Of a stretch of DNA of 64,000 bases, positions 17,175 to 25,918 are shown piece by piece. The number at the start of each line of letters is the position of its first letter. Positions within the stretch are counted from its first letter, which is position 1. The notes beneath the pieces were generated by a model. That model saw only the letters and a list, made by a program, of their open reading frames with translations, was not told where the DNA came from and ran no database searches. Where the stretch lies: NCBI RefSeq assembly GCF_026340095.1, contig NZ_JAPEPO010000001.1, positions 2,170,001 through 2,234,000 of the forward strand, written 5' to 3'. Made by a program: the position numbers and the translations under genes. Source of the stretch: Streptomyces sp. NBC_01446. Its GTDB lineage: Bacteria; Actinomycetota; Actinomycetes; Streptomycetales; Streptomycetaceae.

Positions 17175-18023
17175 TCAGTCCCGGGCGGTGAATCCGCCCT
17201 GGTTCTCCTTGGCCCACTGCTCGAAGGTCCGGGCGGGCCGGCCCGTGACCCGCTCGGCGTCGGCGACCGTGGCGGGCCGGTCCACGGCGGCGGCCCACTG
17301 GTCGAGGAGCGAGGTGAGGATGGGCGCGGGCACGAACCGCCCCATCTCCTCGACGGCCTGGTCCCGCGTCAGTTCGTGGACCGGGATCTCGTGTCCGAGG
17401 AGCCCGCCGAGGATGCCGAGCTGCTCGCGGAACGTGAGGGAGCGCGGGCCGGTGAGTTCGACGGTCCGGCCGAGGTACGCGTCGTCCTCGAGCACGGCGA
17501 CGGCGACGTCGGCGATGTCGTCCTCGTGGATCGGCGCGGTGTGGGCGCCGGGGAAGGGGATCCGTACGGGCTGTCCGCCGCTGATGGCGTGGCTCCAGCC
17601 GAACGCGTTGCTCGCGAAGGCGCCTGGTCGCAGGACGGTGCCCGGCACCCCGGACGCCTCGAGGGCGGACTCGACCGCCGCGTGGTGGGCCGCCAGCGGG
17701 TCGGAGTCGGCCTGGGGGCCGGAGACCGTGGAGGAGGACAGCAGGACGACCTGCCGGACACCGGCGCGTGCGGCGGCCGCGAACAGTTCCTTGGCTCCCT
17801 CGGACTCGGCGTAGAGGAACGCCTTGTCCACGCCGCTCAGCGCGGCGTCGAAGGTGGCGGGACGGTTCAGGTCGAGCTGGACGGCGCCCACACCGGCCGG
17901 AACGCTCAACTCCTCAGGTGTGCGGCTCGATGCGCGCAGGGGGTGTCGGTGTCCCGCGCTGTGCAGGCGGTCCAGGACGCGGCGTCCGATGTTGCCGCGT
18001 GCACCGGTTACAAGGATGGTCAC
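17175..18023 (-). CDS. NmrA-type NAD(P)-binding protein
   Basis: A 282-residue atypical short-chain dehydrogenase. TILVTGARGNIGRR gives the dinucleotide-binding turn, followed by the substrate-side GTVLRPGAFASNAF segment and PIHEDDIADVAV, typical of the NmrA/NAD(P)H:quinone oxidoreductase (QOR2-like) branch. The catalytic YxxxK of classical SDRs is not apparent, so it may be a reductase of quinones or a redox sensor. The GTG at 18023 was chosen on GGGAG seven bases upstream. It diverges from the adenylation gene across about 205 bp that probably hold both promoters. Confidence 0.75.
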   Translation of the reverse strand: MTILVTGARGNIGRRVLDRLHSAGHRHPLRASSRTPEELSVPAGVGAVQLDLNRPATFDAALSGVDKAFLYAESEGAKELFAAAARAGVRQVVLLSSSTVSGPQADSDPLAAHHAAVESALEASGVPGTVLRPGAFASNAFGWSHAISGGQPVRIPFPGAHTAPIHEDDIADVAVAVLEDDAYLGRTVELTGPRSLTFREQLGILGGLLGHEIPVHELTRDQAVEEMGRFVPAPILTSLLDQWAAAVDRPATVADAERVTGRPARTFEQWAKENQGGFTARD

Positions 18024-18228
18024 GAAAGTACTCCCGTCGAGTGCTGTGCCGGTCCGGACGGTGGGGAGGCCGACGAGGTACCCGTCGGCCCTAAGCGGAG
18101 CCGGCAGTTCAGTCAACCGTGCGGGACTCGTGCCTGACTCGATCCGAGTGCGCATACGTCCGGGTCCACTCGCAGTCGAGCCCGCCGGAGCACCCTGCCG
18201 CCCCGGGACTTCGAGAGGAGACAGGCCG

Positions 18229-19743
18229 ATGACATCGGTAGTCGCAGCGTTTCGCCGTCGGGTCGCCGACGCCCCCGACACCGTGGCGGTCTGCGCCGGT
18301 GACGACCGCCTCAGCTACGCCGGGCTCGACCGCTGGGCCCGCCAGGTGACGCACCAACTCACCGACGGGGCAGGCGCGTTGCCCGGCGACCGGATCGCCG
18401 TCTGCCTGGACCGCTCGCCGGAGCTGATCGCCGCGCTGCTCGGCGTCCTCGGCGCGGGCGCCGCGTTCGTGCCGATCGGCCTCACGGATCCCGCGCAGCG
18501 GGTCGCCGAGGTCTTCGCCGACTCCGGGGTGCGCGCCGTGCTGTGCGAGCCGGACGACGCGGACCGCTTCGCCCCGTACGGGGTGCCGGTGCTGCACGTC
18601 GCCGCCCGCCCCGCGCCGGACGCCGCGGCGCCCCCGGAGACGTACATCGTCCGGCCGGACGACCTCGCGTACCTGATGTACACCTCGGGGTCCACGGGCC
18701 GGCCGAAGGCCGTGATGGTCGAGCACCGCAACATCACCAACCTCGTCACGGAGCCCAACTACGTCGACCTCGGCCCGGACGACCGCATCCTGCAGCTGGC
18801 CCCCGTCGCCTTCGACGCCGCCACGTTCGAGATCTGGGGCGCGCTGCTCAACGGCGCCCGGCTCGTGCTCGCTCCACCGCAGCAGGTCCCGGCCGAGGAG
18901 CTCGGCGCGCTGCTGCACGGCGAGGGCATCACCGTGCTCTGGCTGACCGCCGCGCTCTTCCACCGGCAGATCGACGTGGACGTGAAGGCGTTCGCGGGGC
19001 TGCGCGCGGTGCTCGCGGGGGGTGACGTGCTGTCCGTGCCGCACATCGACGAGCTGCGTGCGGCGGTGCCCGGCTGCGCGGTCGTCAACGGCTACGGGCC
19101 CACCGAGACCACCACGTTCGCCGTCTGCCACCGCATCGGCGCGCACGAGGACCTCGGCCAGTCCGTCCCGATCGGCACCCCGCTGCAGAACGTCGACATC
19201 CGCATCGTCGGGGACGACGGGCGGCCCCTGCCCGACGGCGAGGCGGGCGAGCTGTGGATCGGCGGCGCCGGGGTGTCCCGGGGCTACTGGCAGCGCCCGG
19301 ACCTCACGGAGAAGGCCTTCGTCACGGCTCCCTGGGACAGTTCGGCGGGCCGCTTCTACCGCAGCGGCGACCTGGCCAGGCGGCGCCCGGACGGCGTCAT
19401 CGAGTTCCTGGGGCGGGGCGACGACCAGTTCAAGCTGCGCGGCTTCCGCATCGAGCCCGGTGAGCTGGAGAGCACCCTCGCCGGCCATCCGCAGGTGCGC
19501 AGCGCCGCCGTCGGGGTCCGCGAGAGCCATCTCGCGGACCGCCGTCTCGTGGCGTGGGTGGTGCCGGCCGGCGACGCGCTCGACCGGCGCGCCCTGCGGT
19601 CCTACCTGCGCGAGCGCGTGCCCGAGCACATGATCCCGGCCGCCTTCGTATCCCTGGCCGAACTGCCCATCACCGGCAATGGCAAGACCGACCGCAAGGC
19701 GCTGCCCGCACCCGACTGGACGTCCAGGTCCATCTACGTCTGA
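18229..19743 (+). CDS. Free-standing NRPS adenylation enzyme, predicted valine
   Basis: A 504-residue amino-acid adenylating enzyme with YTSGSTGRPK (core A3, 151-160), GYGPTE (288-293), YRSGDLARRRPDG (A7) and the C-terminal lysine in NGKTDRKAL. Reading the pocket from FDAATFEIW, ITVLWLT, AVLAGGD and NGYGPTETTTF gives the ten-residue code DAFWLGGTFK, one conservative change from the known valine code DAFWIGGTFK. No condensation or carrier domain is fused, so it must load a separate carrier, presumably the one at 15528. The ATG follows GAGAGGAG. Valine specificity is a pocket-based prediction and has not been tested. Confidence 0.87.
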   Translation: MTSVVAAFRRRVADAPDTVAVCAGDDRLSYAGLDRWARQVTHQLTDGAGALPGDRIAVCLDRSPELIAALLGVLGAGAAFVPIGLTDPAQRVAEVFADSGVRAVLCEPDDADRFAPYGVPVLHVAARPAPDAAAPPETYIVRPDDLAYLMYTSGSTGRPKAVMVEHRNITNLVTEPNYVDLGPDDRILQLAPVAFDAATFEIWGALLNGARLVLAPPQQVPAEELGALLHGEGITVLWLTAALFHRQIDVDVKAFAGLRAVLAGGDVLSVPHIDELRAAVPGCAVVNGYGPTETTTFAVCHRIGAHEDLGQSVPIGTPLQNVDIRIVGDDGRPLPDGEAGELWIGGAGVSRGYWQRPDLTEKAFVTAPWDSSAGRFYRSGDLARRRPDGVIEFLGRGDDQFKLRGFRIEPGELESTLAGHPQVRSAAVGVRESHLADRRLVAWVVPAGDALDRRALRSYLRERVPEHMIPAAFVSLAELPITGNGKTDRKALPAPDWTSRSIYV

Positions 19744-19789
19744 CGCCCAACCATCCCGATAAGCCCAACTCGCCCCGAAGGGACGGAGC

Positions 19790-20563
19790 ATGACCATCCA
19801 GCCGTTCACAAACCAGTACGTCGTGGTCACGGGCGGTGCCACTGGCATCGGCCTGGCCACCGCCCTCGACTTCGCCAAGCAGGGCGCCGCCGGCGTGATC
19901 ATCACCGGGCGCCGCGCCGACCGGCTCGCCCAGGCGGCGGAACTGCACCCCGCCCTCGTCCCGGTGACGGCCGACGTCAGCACCCGGGAGGGTGCGGACA
20001 CGGTCGCCGAGGCGGTCGACGCGATGGGCGGCACCCTCGACGTGCTGGTGCACAACGCCGGTGTGCACACCATCGGCGCCGCCGGTGAGATCGACCCGGA
20101 CACCGCACGCGACCTTTTCGACATCAACGTCCTGGGCACCGTCATCCTCACCAACCGGCTGCTGCCGAGCCTGCGTTCACCGGGCGGCAGCATCGTGTTC
20201 GTCACGAGCCCCGCCGGGCACAACCCGACGCCGATGGCCTCGGTCTACGCGGCCAGCAAGGCCGCCGTGAACACCTTCACGCGCTCCTGGGCCCTCGAAC
20301 TCGCCCCGAAGGGCATCCGCGTCAACGCGGTGGCTCCGGGCTGGGTGCGTACCGAGGTCTACGAGAGCCACGGCATGTCCACGGAGCAGGTCGACGAACT
20401 CTTCGCCCAGGCGGCCAAGTCCGTGCCCCTGGGCGTGACCGGAGTACCCGAGGACGTCTCGCAGTGGATCACGCTGCTCGCGGCGCCGAGCAGCGCGTGG
20501 ATGACGGGCCAGATCCTCACGATGGACGGCGGCGCCGACCTCGTGCGGGCCCGCCAGGTCTGA
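19790..20563 (+). CDS. Short-chain dehydrogenase/reductase
   Basis: A 257-residue classical SDR: TGGATGIG cofactor turn, HNAGV, catalytic Ser in VTSPAG, YAASK, and the C-terminal MTGQILTMDGGADLV. It resembles FabG/glucose-dehydrogenase-type oxidoreductases, not the ActIII-type ketoreductase at 31160. It follows the adenylation gene by 46 bp and precedes a VOC gene, so all three form one operon. It may set a hydroxyl/keto oxidation state on the polyketide or on the amino-acid-derived unit; sequence alone does not decide. Confidence 0.85.
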   Translation: MTIQPFTNQYVVVTGGATGIGLATALDFAKQGAAGVIITGRRADRLAQAAELHPALVPVTADVSTREGADTVAEAVDAMGGTLDVLVHNAGVHTIGAAGEIDPDTARDLFDINVLGTVILTNRLLPSLRSPGGSIVFVTSPAGHNPTPMASVYAASKAAVNTFTRSWALELAPKGIRVNAVAPGWVRTEVYESHGMSTEQVDELFAQAAKSVPLGVTGVPEDVSQWITLLAAPSSAWMTGQILTMDGGADLVRARQV

Positions 20564-20601
20564 CCCCCGTACCGAACCGCAGAAGAAAGGACGGCACACC
20601 C

Positions 20602-21147
20602 ATGCCGCAGACCACCGACCGGCACGACGACGGGCCGGCGGCGGCCCCGGTCCTCGATCCTCAGGCCCTGTTCCACACCGGTCTGGTGGTGGAGGACCTG
20701 GACCTGGCGATGAAGACGCTCAGCGAACTGGCGGGCTACCGCTGGACGACCGTGATGGAGCTGGAGGTCACGGCGCGCGCGGCAGACGGCGCCCTCACGC
20801 ACGCCTCGCAGCGCTTCGCGCTGTCCGTCGACGAGCCGCGGCTCGAACTCGTCGAGGCCATACCGGGGACGGTGTGGGTGTCCGACGGCAGCAACGGCGC
20901 GCACCACGTCGGGTATTGGGCCGAGGACGAGCGCATCGTGGAGATGTCGGCGGCGCTCGACGCGCTCGGGTTCGCCGTGGAGGCCTCCAACGACTTCGAG
21001 GCCGACGGCAAGCTGATGTGGGTCTACCACCGCGGCCTCGGCGGCATCAGGATCGAGCTCCTGAACAAGCTCATGAAGCCGTCCATGGACGCGTGGATCG
21101 CGGGGGCGGACCCGGCGGCGGTGCAGCAGGACGCGCCCATCGGCTGA
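20602..21147 (+). CDS. VOC-superfamily (glyoxalase-fold) protein
   Basis: A 181-residue VOC-fold protein. His in LFHTGLVVEDLD, His in AHHVGYW and Glu in IRIELLN are placed as metal ligands of the glyoxalase/methylmalonyl-CoA epimerase-like branch. VOC proteins in natural-product clusters can be isomerases, dioxygenases or drug-binding resistance proteins (bleomycin-type). Here it closes the adenylation-SDR operon and is followed by a strong hairpin. The role is unassigned; an epimerase or ring-rearranging enzyme is possible. Confidence 0.75.
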   Translation: MPQTTDRHDDGPAAAPVLDPQALFHTGLVVEDLDLAMKTLSELAGYRWTTVMELEVTARAADGALTHASQRFALSVDEPRLELVEAIPGTVWVSDGSNGAHHVGYWAEDERIVEMSAALDALGFAVEASNDFEADGKLMWVYHRGLGGIRIELLNKLMKPSMDAWIAGADPAAVQQDAPIG

Positions 21148-21159
21148 CCCCCTCTCATC

Positions 21160-21205
21160 GGACAGCGAAGTGCCCCCGCCCGAAGGCGGGGGCACTTCGC
21201 TGTCC
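21160..21205. terminator. Bidirectional terminator, VOC / P450-3
   Basis: A perfect 21-bp stem with a CGAA tetraloop sits between two converging stop codons, 12 bases after one and 10 before the other. Confidence 0.87.
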
Positions 21206-21215
21206 GGGCCGCCGG

Positions 21216-22451
21216 TCAGGGGCGCAGGGTCACAGGCAGGGTCTCAAGGGCGTGGTTGATGCCGCCCAGGTGCCAGGGGATCTCGCTCTCCGGCACCGCG
21301 AGGGACAGGTCGGGGAAGCGCCGGACGAGGCCGTCGATCGCGACCTCCAGCTCCATGCGGGTCAGTTGCTTGCCCAGGCACAGGTGCATGCCGTGACCGA
21401 AGGACAGGTGCGGGTTGGGGGTGCGGGCGAGGTCGAGGCGGTCCGGGTCGGGGAACACGCGTCCGTCCCGGTTGGCCGCCGAGATCGCGATCACGACCGC
21501 GTCCCCCTTGGCGATCCTGACCCCGCCGAGCTCCAGGTCCTCCGCGGCGATACGCGGGTTGCCGGCCGAGTCGGTGGAGAACAGGTTGACGTGGCGCAGC
21601 AGTTCCTCGACGGCGCGCGGGATGCGCGTGCGGTCCTCGGCGAGCCAGTTCCACTGGTCGCGGTGGTGCGCGATGAGCGCGAGCACCGAACTGGCCAGCT
21701 GGTTGGCCGTGGTGTCGAAGCCGGCCCCGATGAGGGTGAAGGCGAACGTCACCAACTCCTGCTCGCTGAGCCGGTCACCGCTGTCGCGGGCAGCGATCAG
21801 GTCGGACAGCAGGTCCTCGGCGGGGTGGGCGCGCTTCTGCGCGACGACGTCGACCATGGACTCGGTCAGCTTCGCCAGGCCGTTGACCGAGTCGGAGTCC
21901 TCCCCCTGGTCGTCCACCGTGACAAAGTCCCGCGCGTGCGCGGCGAAGAGCCACAGCACCTCCATAGGAACGCCCAGCAGGTTGCCGATGACGGTGAGCG
22001 GCATCGGCACGGTGAACCGCTCGACGAGGTCGACGGGACCGGACGAGGTGGCCATGGCGAGCGGGTCGAGCAGGTCGTCGGCGATCCGCTGGATGCCCGG
22101 CCGCATCTGCTCGATGCGGCGCGCGGTGAACGCCCCGGCGGCGAGCCTGCGCAGCCGCGCGTGCTCGTCACCGTCCATCGAGATGATCATGTCGGGCGTC
22201 GAGGTCATCGCCCCGCCGATCCGGGGCGCCCCCGGCTTCACGGTCTCGGCACGGCTGAGGCGGGGGTCCGCGAGCGCTTCCCTGGCCTCGTCGTACGCGG
22301 TCACCAGCCAGGCGTCCACGCCGCCTTCCGTACGCACGCGTACGACGGGCGCCTCGGCCCGCAGCCGCGCGTACTGCGGAGCGGGGCAGCGGTAGGACGA
22401 ACCGGCGAGGGGGAACACCTGTGTCTCCTGGACCTCTTCGGTCACGTTCAA
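21216..22451 (-). CDS. Cytochrome P450 (P450-3)
   Basis: A 411-residue P450 with GAGFDTTANQ in the I-helix, EELLRHVN for ExxR and FGHGMHLCLG at the haem. It is clearly a paralogue of P450-4 (27893-29158): long runs such as LIGAGFDTTANQLA and PRIAAED are shared. A TTG at 22451 is favoured as start because GGAGG lies seven bases upstream; the GTG at 22445 has the same site but 13 bases away. It is the last gene of a leftward unit after the MFS exporter and hydrolase-fold genes. Substrate unknown; probably the polyketide or the carrier-bound unit. Confidence 0.9.
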   Translation of the reverse strand: MNVTEEVQETQVFPLAGSSYRCPAPQYARLRAEAPVVRVRTEGGVDAWLVTAYDEAREALADPRLSRAETVKPGAPRIGGAMTSTPDMIISMDGDEHARLRRLAAGAFTARRIEQMRPGIQRIADDLLDPLAMATSSGPVDLVERFTVPMPLTVIGNLLGVPMEVLWLFAAHARDFVTVDDQGEDSDSVNGLAKLTESMVDVVAQKRAHPAEDLLSDLIAARDSGDRLSEQELVTFAFTLIGAGFDTTANQLASSVLALIAHHRDQWNWLAEDRTRIPRAVEELLRHVNLFSTDSAGNPRIAAEDLELGGVRIAKGDAVVIAISAANRDGRVFPDPDRLDLARTPNPHLSFGHGMHLCLGKQLTRMELEVAIDGLVRRFPDLSLAVPESEIPWHLGGINHALETLPVTLRP

Positions 22452-22492
22452 GACAGCACCTCCACAGTGGGCGCGGTTGGGCGACGCCGGTC

Positions 22493-23923
22493 TCAGGCGG
22501 CGTCGGCGGGTACGTCCGGGCGCGGGGTGCGGCCCGGGCAGGCGGAGCGGGCGGGGGGCAGGGTGCCGTCGACGAGGTAGGCGTGGACGACGGTGTCCAC
22601 GTGCGGGTTGCCGCCGAGGACGTACACCTCGTGCTCGCCCGAGTCCTCGACGGTCAGCAGGTGGTGGCCGAGGCGTTCGGCCATGGCCACGCCGCCGTCG
22701 TAGTGGTCCATGGGGTCGCCGTCGGCCTGCACGATCAGGCCCACCGGGTAGCCGTCGCGGGTGAGGTCGACGGGCTCCTCCGGGGCCTCGAACGCGCGGA
22801 ACGCGCCCACCCACGGCTGGGCGCGAAGGACGCCGTAGCCGTACGGGAACCGCTTCCGGAACTCCCGCATGTCCTGGTAGTAGACCTCCAGGTCGGCGGG
22901 CCAGGCGTGTTCCAGGGTGATGGCTTCGAGGACGCCGACGCGCAGGTCGCCCTCGCTGTCGGCGGGGCGCCAGGTGCCCTGTTCGGCGAGCAGTTCACGG
23001 CAGGCGTCACGGTCGCCGGCACCCGCGGCGCGGTGCAGCACGGACACCAGGGTGCCCAGCGTCTCCCACTGGCCCCGGTCGGCGGCGCGGTTGCCGACGG
23101 CCCCGTCGAACAGGGTCCGCAGCCGCACCCCGTCCTCCTCAAGCGCCTCCAGGGCCGTGACCGCTTCCTCGACGGTGCTGAGCACCTGGTCGGGCGTGCG
23201 GCCCGCGCCGAAGGTGCCGTGCCGCTCACCGGCCCAGCGCGCCCACAGGTCGACGTTGCGCTGGACGGCGTCGCCCTGCTGGAGGAACTGTTCACGCCAG
23301 GTCCACTCGGGGCCCACGCAGGAGTCGAGGACGAGGCGGTCGAGGGCGGCCGGGAAGAGGCTGCCGTAGACGGCGCCGACGTAGGCCCCGTACGCGTACC
23401 CGACGAAGTTGATCTTCTCCTCGCCGAGCACCGCGCGGATCACGTCCATGTCGCGGGCGGTGTTGCGGGTGCTGATGTGCGGGCGCAGGTCGCCGCCGGC
23501 GCGGGCGCAGGCCTCCTCGCGCAGCCGCATGTCCTCGGCGAGCGCCGCGAAGGCGTCGTCCGGGGGGCGGGAGTCGAAGGGGGCCTTGGGGACGGTCACT
23601 TCGGCGTACAGGTTGGTCGACTCGCCGATGCCGCGCGGGTCGAAGCCGATGAGGTCGTACACCTCCTGGAGGGGGGTGTCGGCATAGGCGGCGGGCAGGT
23701 CGCGGCCGCGTCCCCAGTCGCCGCCGGGGCCGCCGTTGACGGCCAGTAGGATGCCGCGCCGCCGGGCCGGGTCGGTGGCGCGGCGGCGGGTCAGGGCGAG
23801 GGTGATCTTCTCGCCGTCGGGTTCGGCGTAGTCGCGGGGGACCTCGATCGTCGCGTGTTCGACGTGGTCCGTGTCGGGTGCGGGCGACCAGGCCGGCCGC
23901 TGTGTGTGGAACGTGCTCACCAC
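22493..23923 (-). CDS. Alpha/beta-hydrolase-fold protein lacking the nucleophile
   Basis: A 476-residue protein of the tripeptidyl/proline aminopeptidase-like family: oxyanion segment NGGPGGDWG, DPRGIGES, a cap region, and the C-terminal TAP-type domain with GDP(M)DHY and a histidine (SGEHEV). The nucleophile elbow, normally GYSYG, reads Gly-Tyr-Ala-Tyr-Gly: the codon at 23393-23395 is GCG (minus strand), so the catalytic serine is Ala177. It cannot act as a serine hydrolase and may have become a cyclase, isomerase or binding protein. Two adjacent GTG codons (23923, 23920) follow GGAGG; the first has better spacing. Confidence 0.82.
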   Translation of the reverse strand: MVSTFHTQRPAWSPAPDTDHVEHATIEVPRDYAEPDGEKITLALTRRRATDPARRRGILLAVNGGPGGDWGRGRDLPAAYADTPLQEVYDLIGFDPRGIGESTNLYAEVTVPKAPFDSRPPDDAFAALAEDMRLREEACARAGGDLRPHISTRNTARDMDVIRAVLGEEKINFVGYAYGAYVGAVYGSLFPAALDRLVLDSCVGPEWTWREQFLQQGDAVQRNVDLWARWAGERHGTFGAGRTPDQVLSTVEEAVTALEALEEDGVRLRTLFDGAVGNRAADRGQWETLGTLVSVLHRAAGAGDRDACRELLAEQGTWRPADSEGDLRVGVLEAITLEHAWPADLEVYYQDMREFRKRFPYGYGVLRAQPWVGAFRAFEAPEEPVDLTRDGYPVGLIVQADGDPMDHYDGGVAMAERLGHHLLTVEDSGEHEVYVLGGNPHVDTVVHAYLVDGTLPPARSACPGRTPRPDVPADAA

Positions 23924-23942
23924 CGCGAAACCTCCGTTCTCG

Positions 23943-25436
23943 TCAGGCGGCAACCTTCTCGGTGTCGCCTCGAGGGGTACTGGACTGCTTCCGGACCGGG
24001 ACGAAGAGCGCGGCGACGAGGCCCGCGACGGCGAACACGGCGGCCCCGGTGAGGGCCAGGCCGTACCCGGCGGCGCGCGCGTCGGCGAGGCTCGCGCCTG
24101 CCCCGGTGCGTGCGTCGATTCGGGCCGCCGACAGGCCGGCGAGGGTCACCAGGCCGACGGCGCTGCCGAGTTGGCGGGTGGTGTTGAGGAGCCCGGAGGC
24201 CAGGCCCGCCTGGTGCGGGGCGAGGCCCGCGGTGGCGGCGTTCGTCGTGGCGTTGAGGACGGCGCCCATGCCCGAGCCGAGGAGGACGCAGGGCCCGAGC
24301 ACGTCGGTCAGGTAGCTCGAGCCCGCGTCCGCGGCGGACAGCCAGAACAGGGCTCCGGCGGCGAGGGTGAGGCCGCCGAGCAGGATCGGGCGCGGGCCCG
24401 TCCTCGGCACGAGCGGCGCGATCCCCCAGCCGCCGAGCGCCATGCCGACCGAGAGCGGGAGGTAGCTGAGGCCGGTGCGCAACGGGCTGTAGCCGAGGAC
24501 CTGTTGGAGGACGAGGGTGAAGAAGTAGAAGGTGCTGAAGAGGGCGGCGATGCCGAAGAAGGCCACCAGGTTCGCGGCGGCGACCGAGCGGTTGCGGAAG
24601 ATGCCGAGCGGCACCAGGGGGTGCCGGGCGAACCGGGCCTGGATCATCAGGAACGCGGCGAGCAGCAGCGCCCCGGCGAGGAGCGGGCCGAAGACGCGCG
24701 GCGACCCCCAGCCGTGCGTGGCGTACTGGGAGACGCCGTAGACGGCGGCCATCAGGCCGAGGGTGACGGTGACGGCGCCGGGCACGTCGAGACCGCTGCC
24801 CCCGGCGCCGGCCCTGCGGGGGCGGGTCTCGGGGACGACCCAGCGGACGGTGGCGAGCAGCACGATCCCGATGGGCACGTTGACGAGGAAGATCCAGCGC
24901 CACGAGAACCATTCGATGATGACGCCGCCGGCCAGTACGCCGATGGCGCCCGCGGCCCCGGAGACCGCGCTCCACCAGCCGAACGCCCGGGCGCGGGCGG
25001 CCGGTTCGGTGAACGTCGTGCCGAGCACGGTCAGGGTGGCGGGGGCCATGACGGCGGCGCCGAGGCCCTGGAAGGCGCGGGCGAGGACCAGGGTCACCGG
25101 GGCGTCGGCGGCGCCTCCGACGAGGCTGGCGAGGGTGAACAGGCCGACGCCGCACAGGAAGATGCGGCGCTGGCCGAAAAGGTCCGCGAGGCGCCCGCCG
25201 AGCAGCAGGAAGCCGCAGACGACCACCGTGTAGGCGTTGTTCACGAGTTGCAGGTTGTGCTGGGTGAAACGCAGGTCGGCGGCGATGACGGGCAGGGCCA
25301 CGTTCACCACCGACGCGTCCAGCACGTTCATGAACTGGCCCAGGCAGCAGGCGGCCAGGACGAGGGAGAGCCGGTGGCCCGCGCCGCCCCCGCCGCGTCC
25401 GGCGGCCGTGTTGGGGGTCCGATCGGTGACTGTCAT
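23943..25436 (-). CDS. MFS drug exporter, DHA2 family (second copy)
   Basis: A 497-residue 14-helix efflux protein. LDASVVNVALPVIAADL matches the DHA2 D1 motif better than the first exporter, and LGGRLADLFGQRR is motif A. It lacks the large hydrophilic loop before the last helix seen in the protein at 5231. The ATG at 25436 has a weak ribosome binding site. It heads the leftward unit that also carries the hydrolase-fold protein and P450-3, and diverges from the ferredoxin genes. Two exporters in one cluster suggest export of the product and an intermediate, or redundancy. Confidence 0.87.
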   Translation of the reverse strand: MTVTDRTPNTAAGRGGGGAGHRLSLVLAACCLGQFMNVLDASVVNVALPVIAADLRFTQHNLQLVNNAYTVVVCGFLLLGGRLADLFGQRRIFLCGVGLFTLASLVGGAADAPVTLVLARAFQGLGAAVMAPATLTVLGTTFTEPAARARAFGWWSAVSGAAGAIGVLAGGVIIEWFSWRWIFLVNVPIGIVLLATVRWVVPETRPRRAGAGGSGLDVPGAVTVTLGLMAAVYGVSQYATHGWGSPRVFGPLLAGALLLAAFLMIQARFARHPLVPLGIFRNRSVAAANLVAFFGIAALFSTFYFFTLVLQQVLGYSPLRTGLSYLPLSVGMALGGWGIAPLVPRTGPRPILLGGLTLAAGALFWLSAADAGSSYLTDVLGPCVLLGSGMGAVLNATTNAATAGLAPHQAGLASGLLNTTRQLGSAVGLVTLAGLSAARIDARTGAGASLADARAAGYGLALTGAAVFAVAGLVAALFVPVRKQSSTPRGDTEKVAA

Positions 25437-25594
25437 GGCGGGCACGCTGCGCCGGACCGATCGACCAGCGGTAGCGACACGGTCGAGTCCGCACAGGCGA
25501 TCGAGAGTTCCTCCACCGCGATTGCAGGGCCGCTCGCCACAGTCCGTGCGGAACCACCGCACGGATGGCCGATATTCCACTAGGAGAGCTCGCC

Positions 25595-25918
25595 ATGGCC
25601 AAGATCACCTACAAGCATCCGAACGGCACCGTCACCATCCTCGACGTCGAGGCGCCCAACACGGTCATGCGCGCGGCGAAGCTGAACAACGTCGACGGCA
25701 TCGAGGCCCAGTGCGGCGGCTCCGCCCAGTGCGGCACCTGCCATGTGTACGTCGACCCCGAGAACACGGCGCCGCTGCCCGAGATGGACTCCGTCGAGGA
25801 CGACGTGCTGTACGGCACGGCGTGCGAGCGCACCGAGTTCAGCAGGCTGAGCTGCCAGCTGCCGGTCTCCGACGCCCTCGACGGGCTGCTCGTCCACCTG
25901 CCCGAGGCGCAGAGCTGA
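25595..25918 (+). CDS. [2Fe-2S] ferredoxin, putidaredoxin type
   Basis: A 107-residue ferredoxin. Cys40, Cys46, Cys49 and Cys87 reproduce the CX5CX2C...C spacing of putidaredoxin and adrenodoxin, which carry electrons to class I P450s. TAGGAGAG precedes the ATG. Its stop and the start of the reductase gene share a base (TGATG). It is the only ferredoxin in the window and so is the likely common donor for the four P450s. The bulk of streptomycete P450 partners are 3Fe-4S or 4Fe-4S ferredoxins, so a putidaredoxin-type pair is less usual. Confidence 0.92.
   Translation: MAKITYKHPNGTVTILDVEAPNTVMRAAKLNNVDGIEAQCGGSAQCGTCHVYVDPENTAPLPEMDSVEDDVLYGTACERTEFSRLSCQLPVSDALDGLLVHLPEAQS

Noticed and set aside
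19790..20563. Second polyketide C-9 ketoreductase
   Set aside because: It is a general SDR without the ActIII-type NVCGGLGNY ending or STGGKQG segment.
23871..25583. A 570-codon open frame on the plus strand
   Set aside because: It is antisense to the second MFS exporter and has no recognisable domain.
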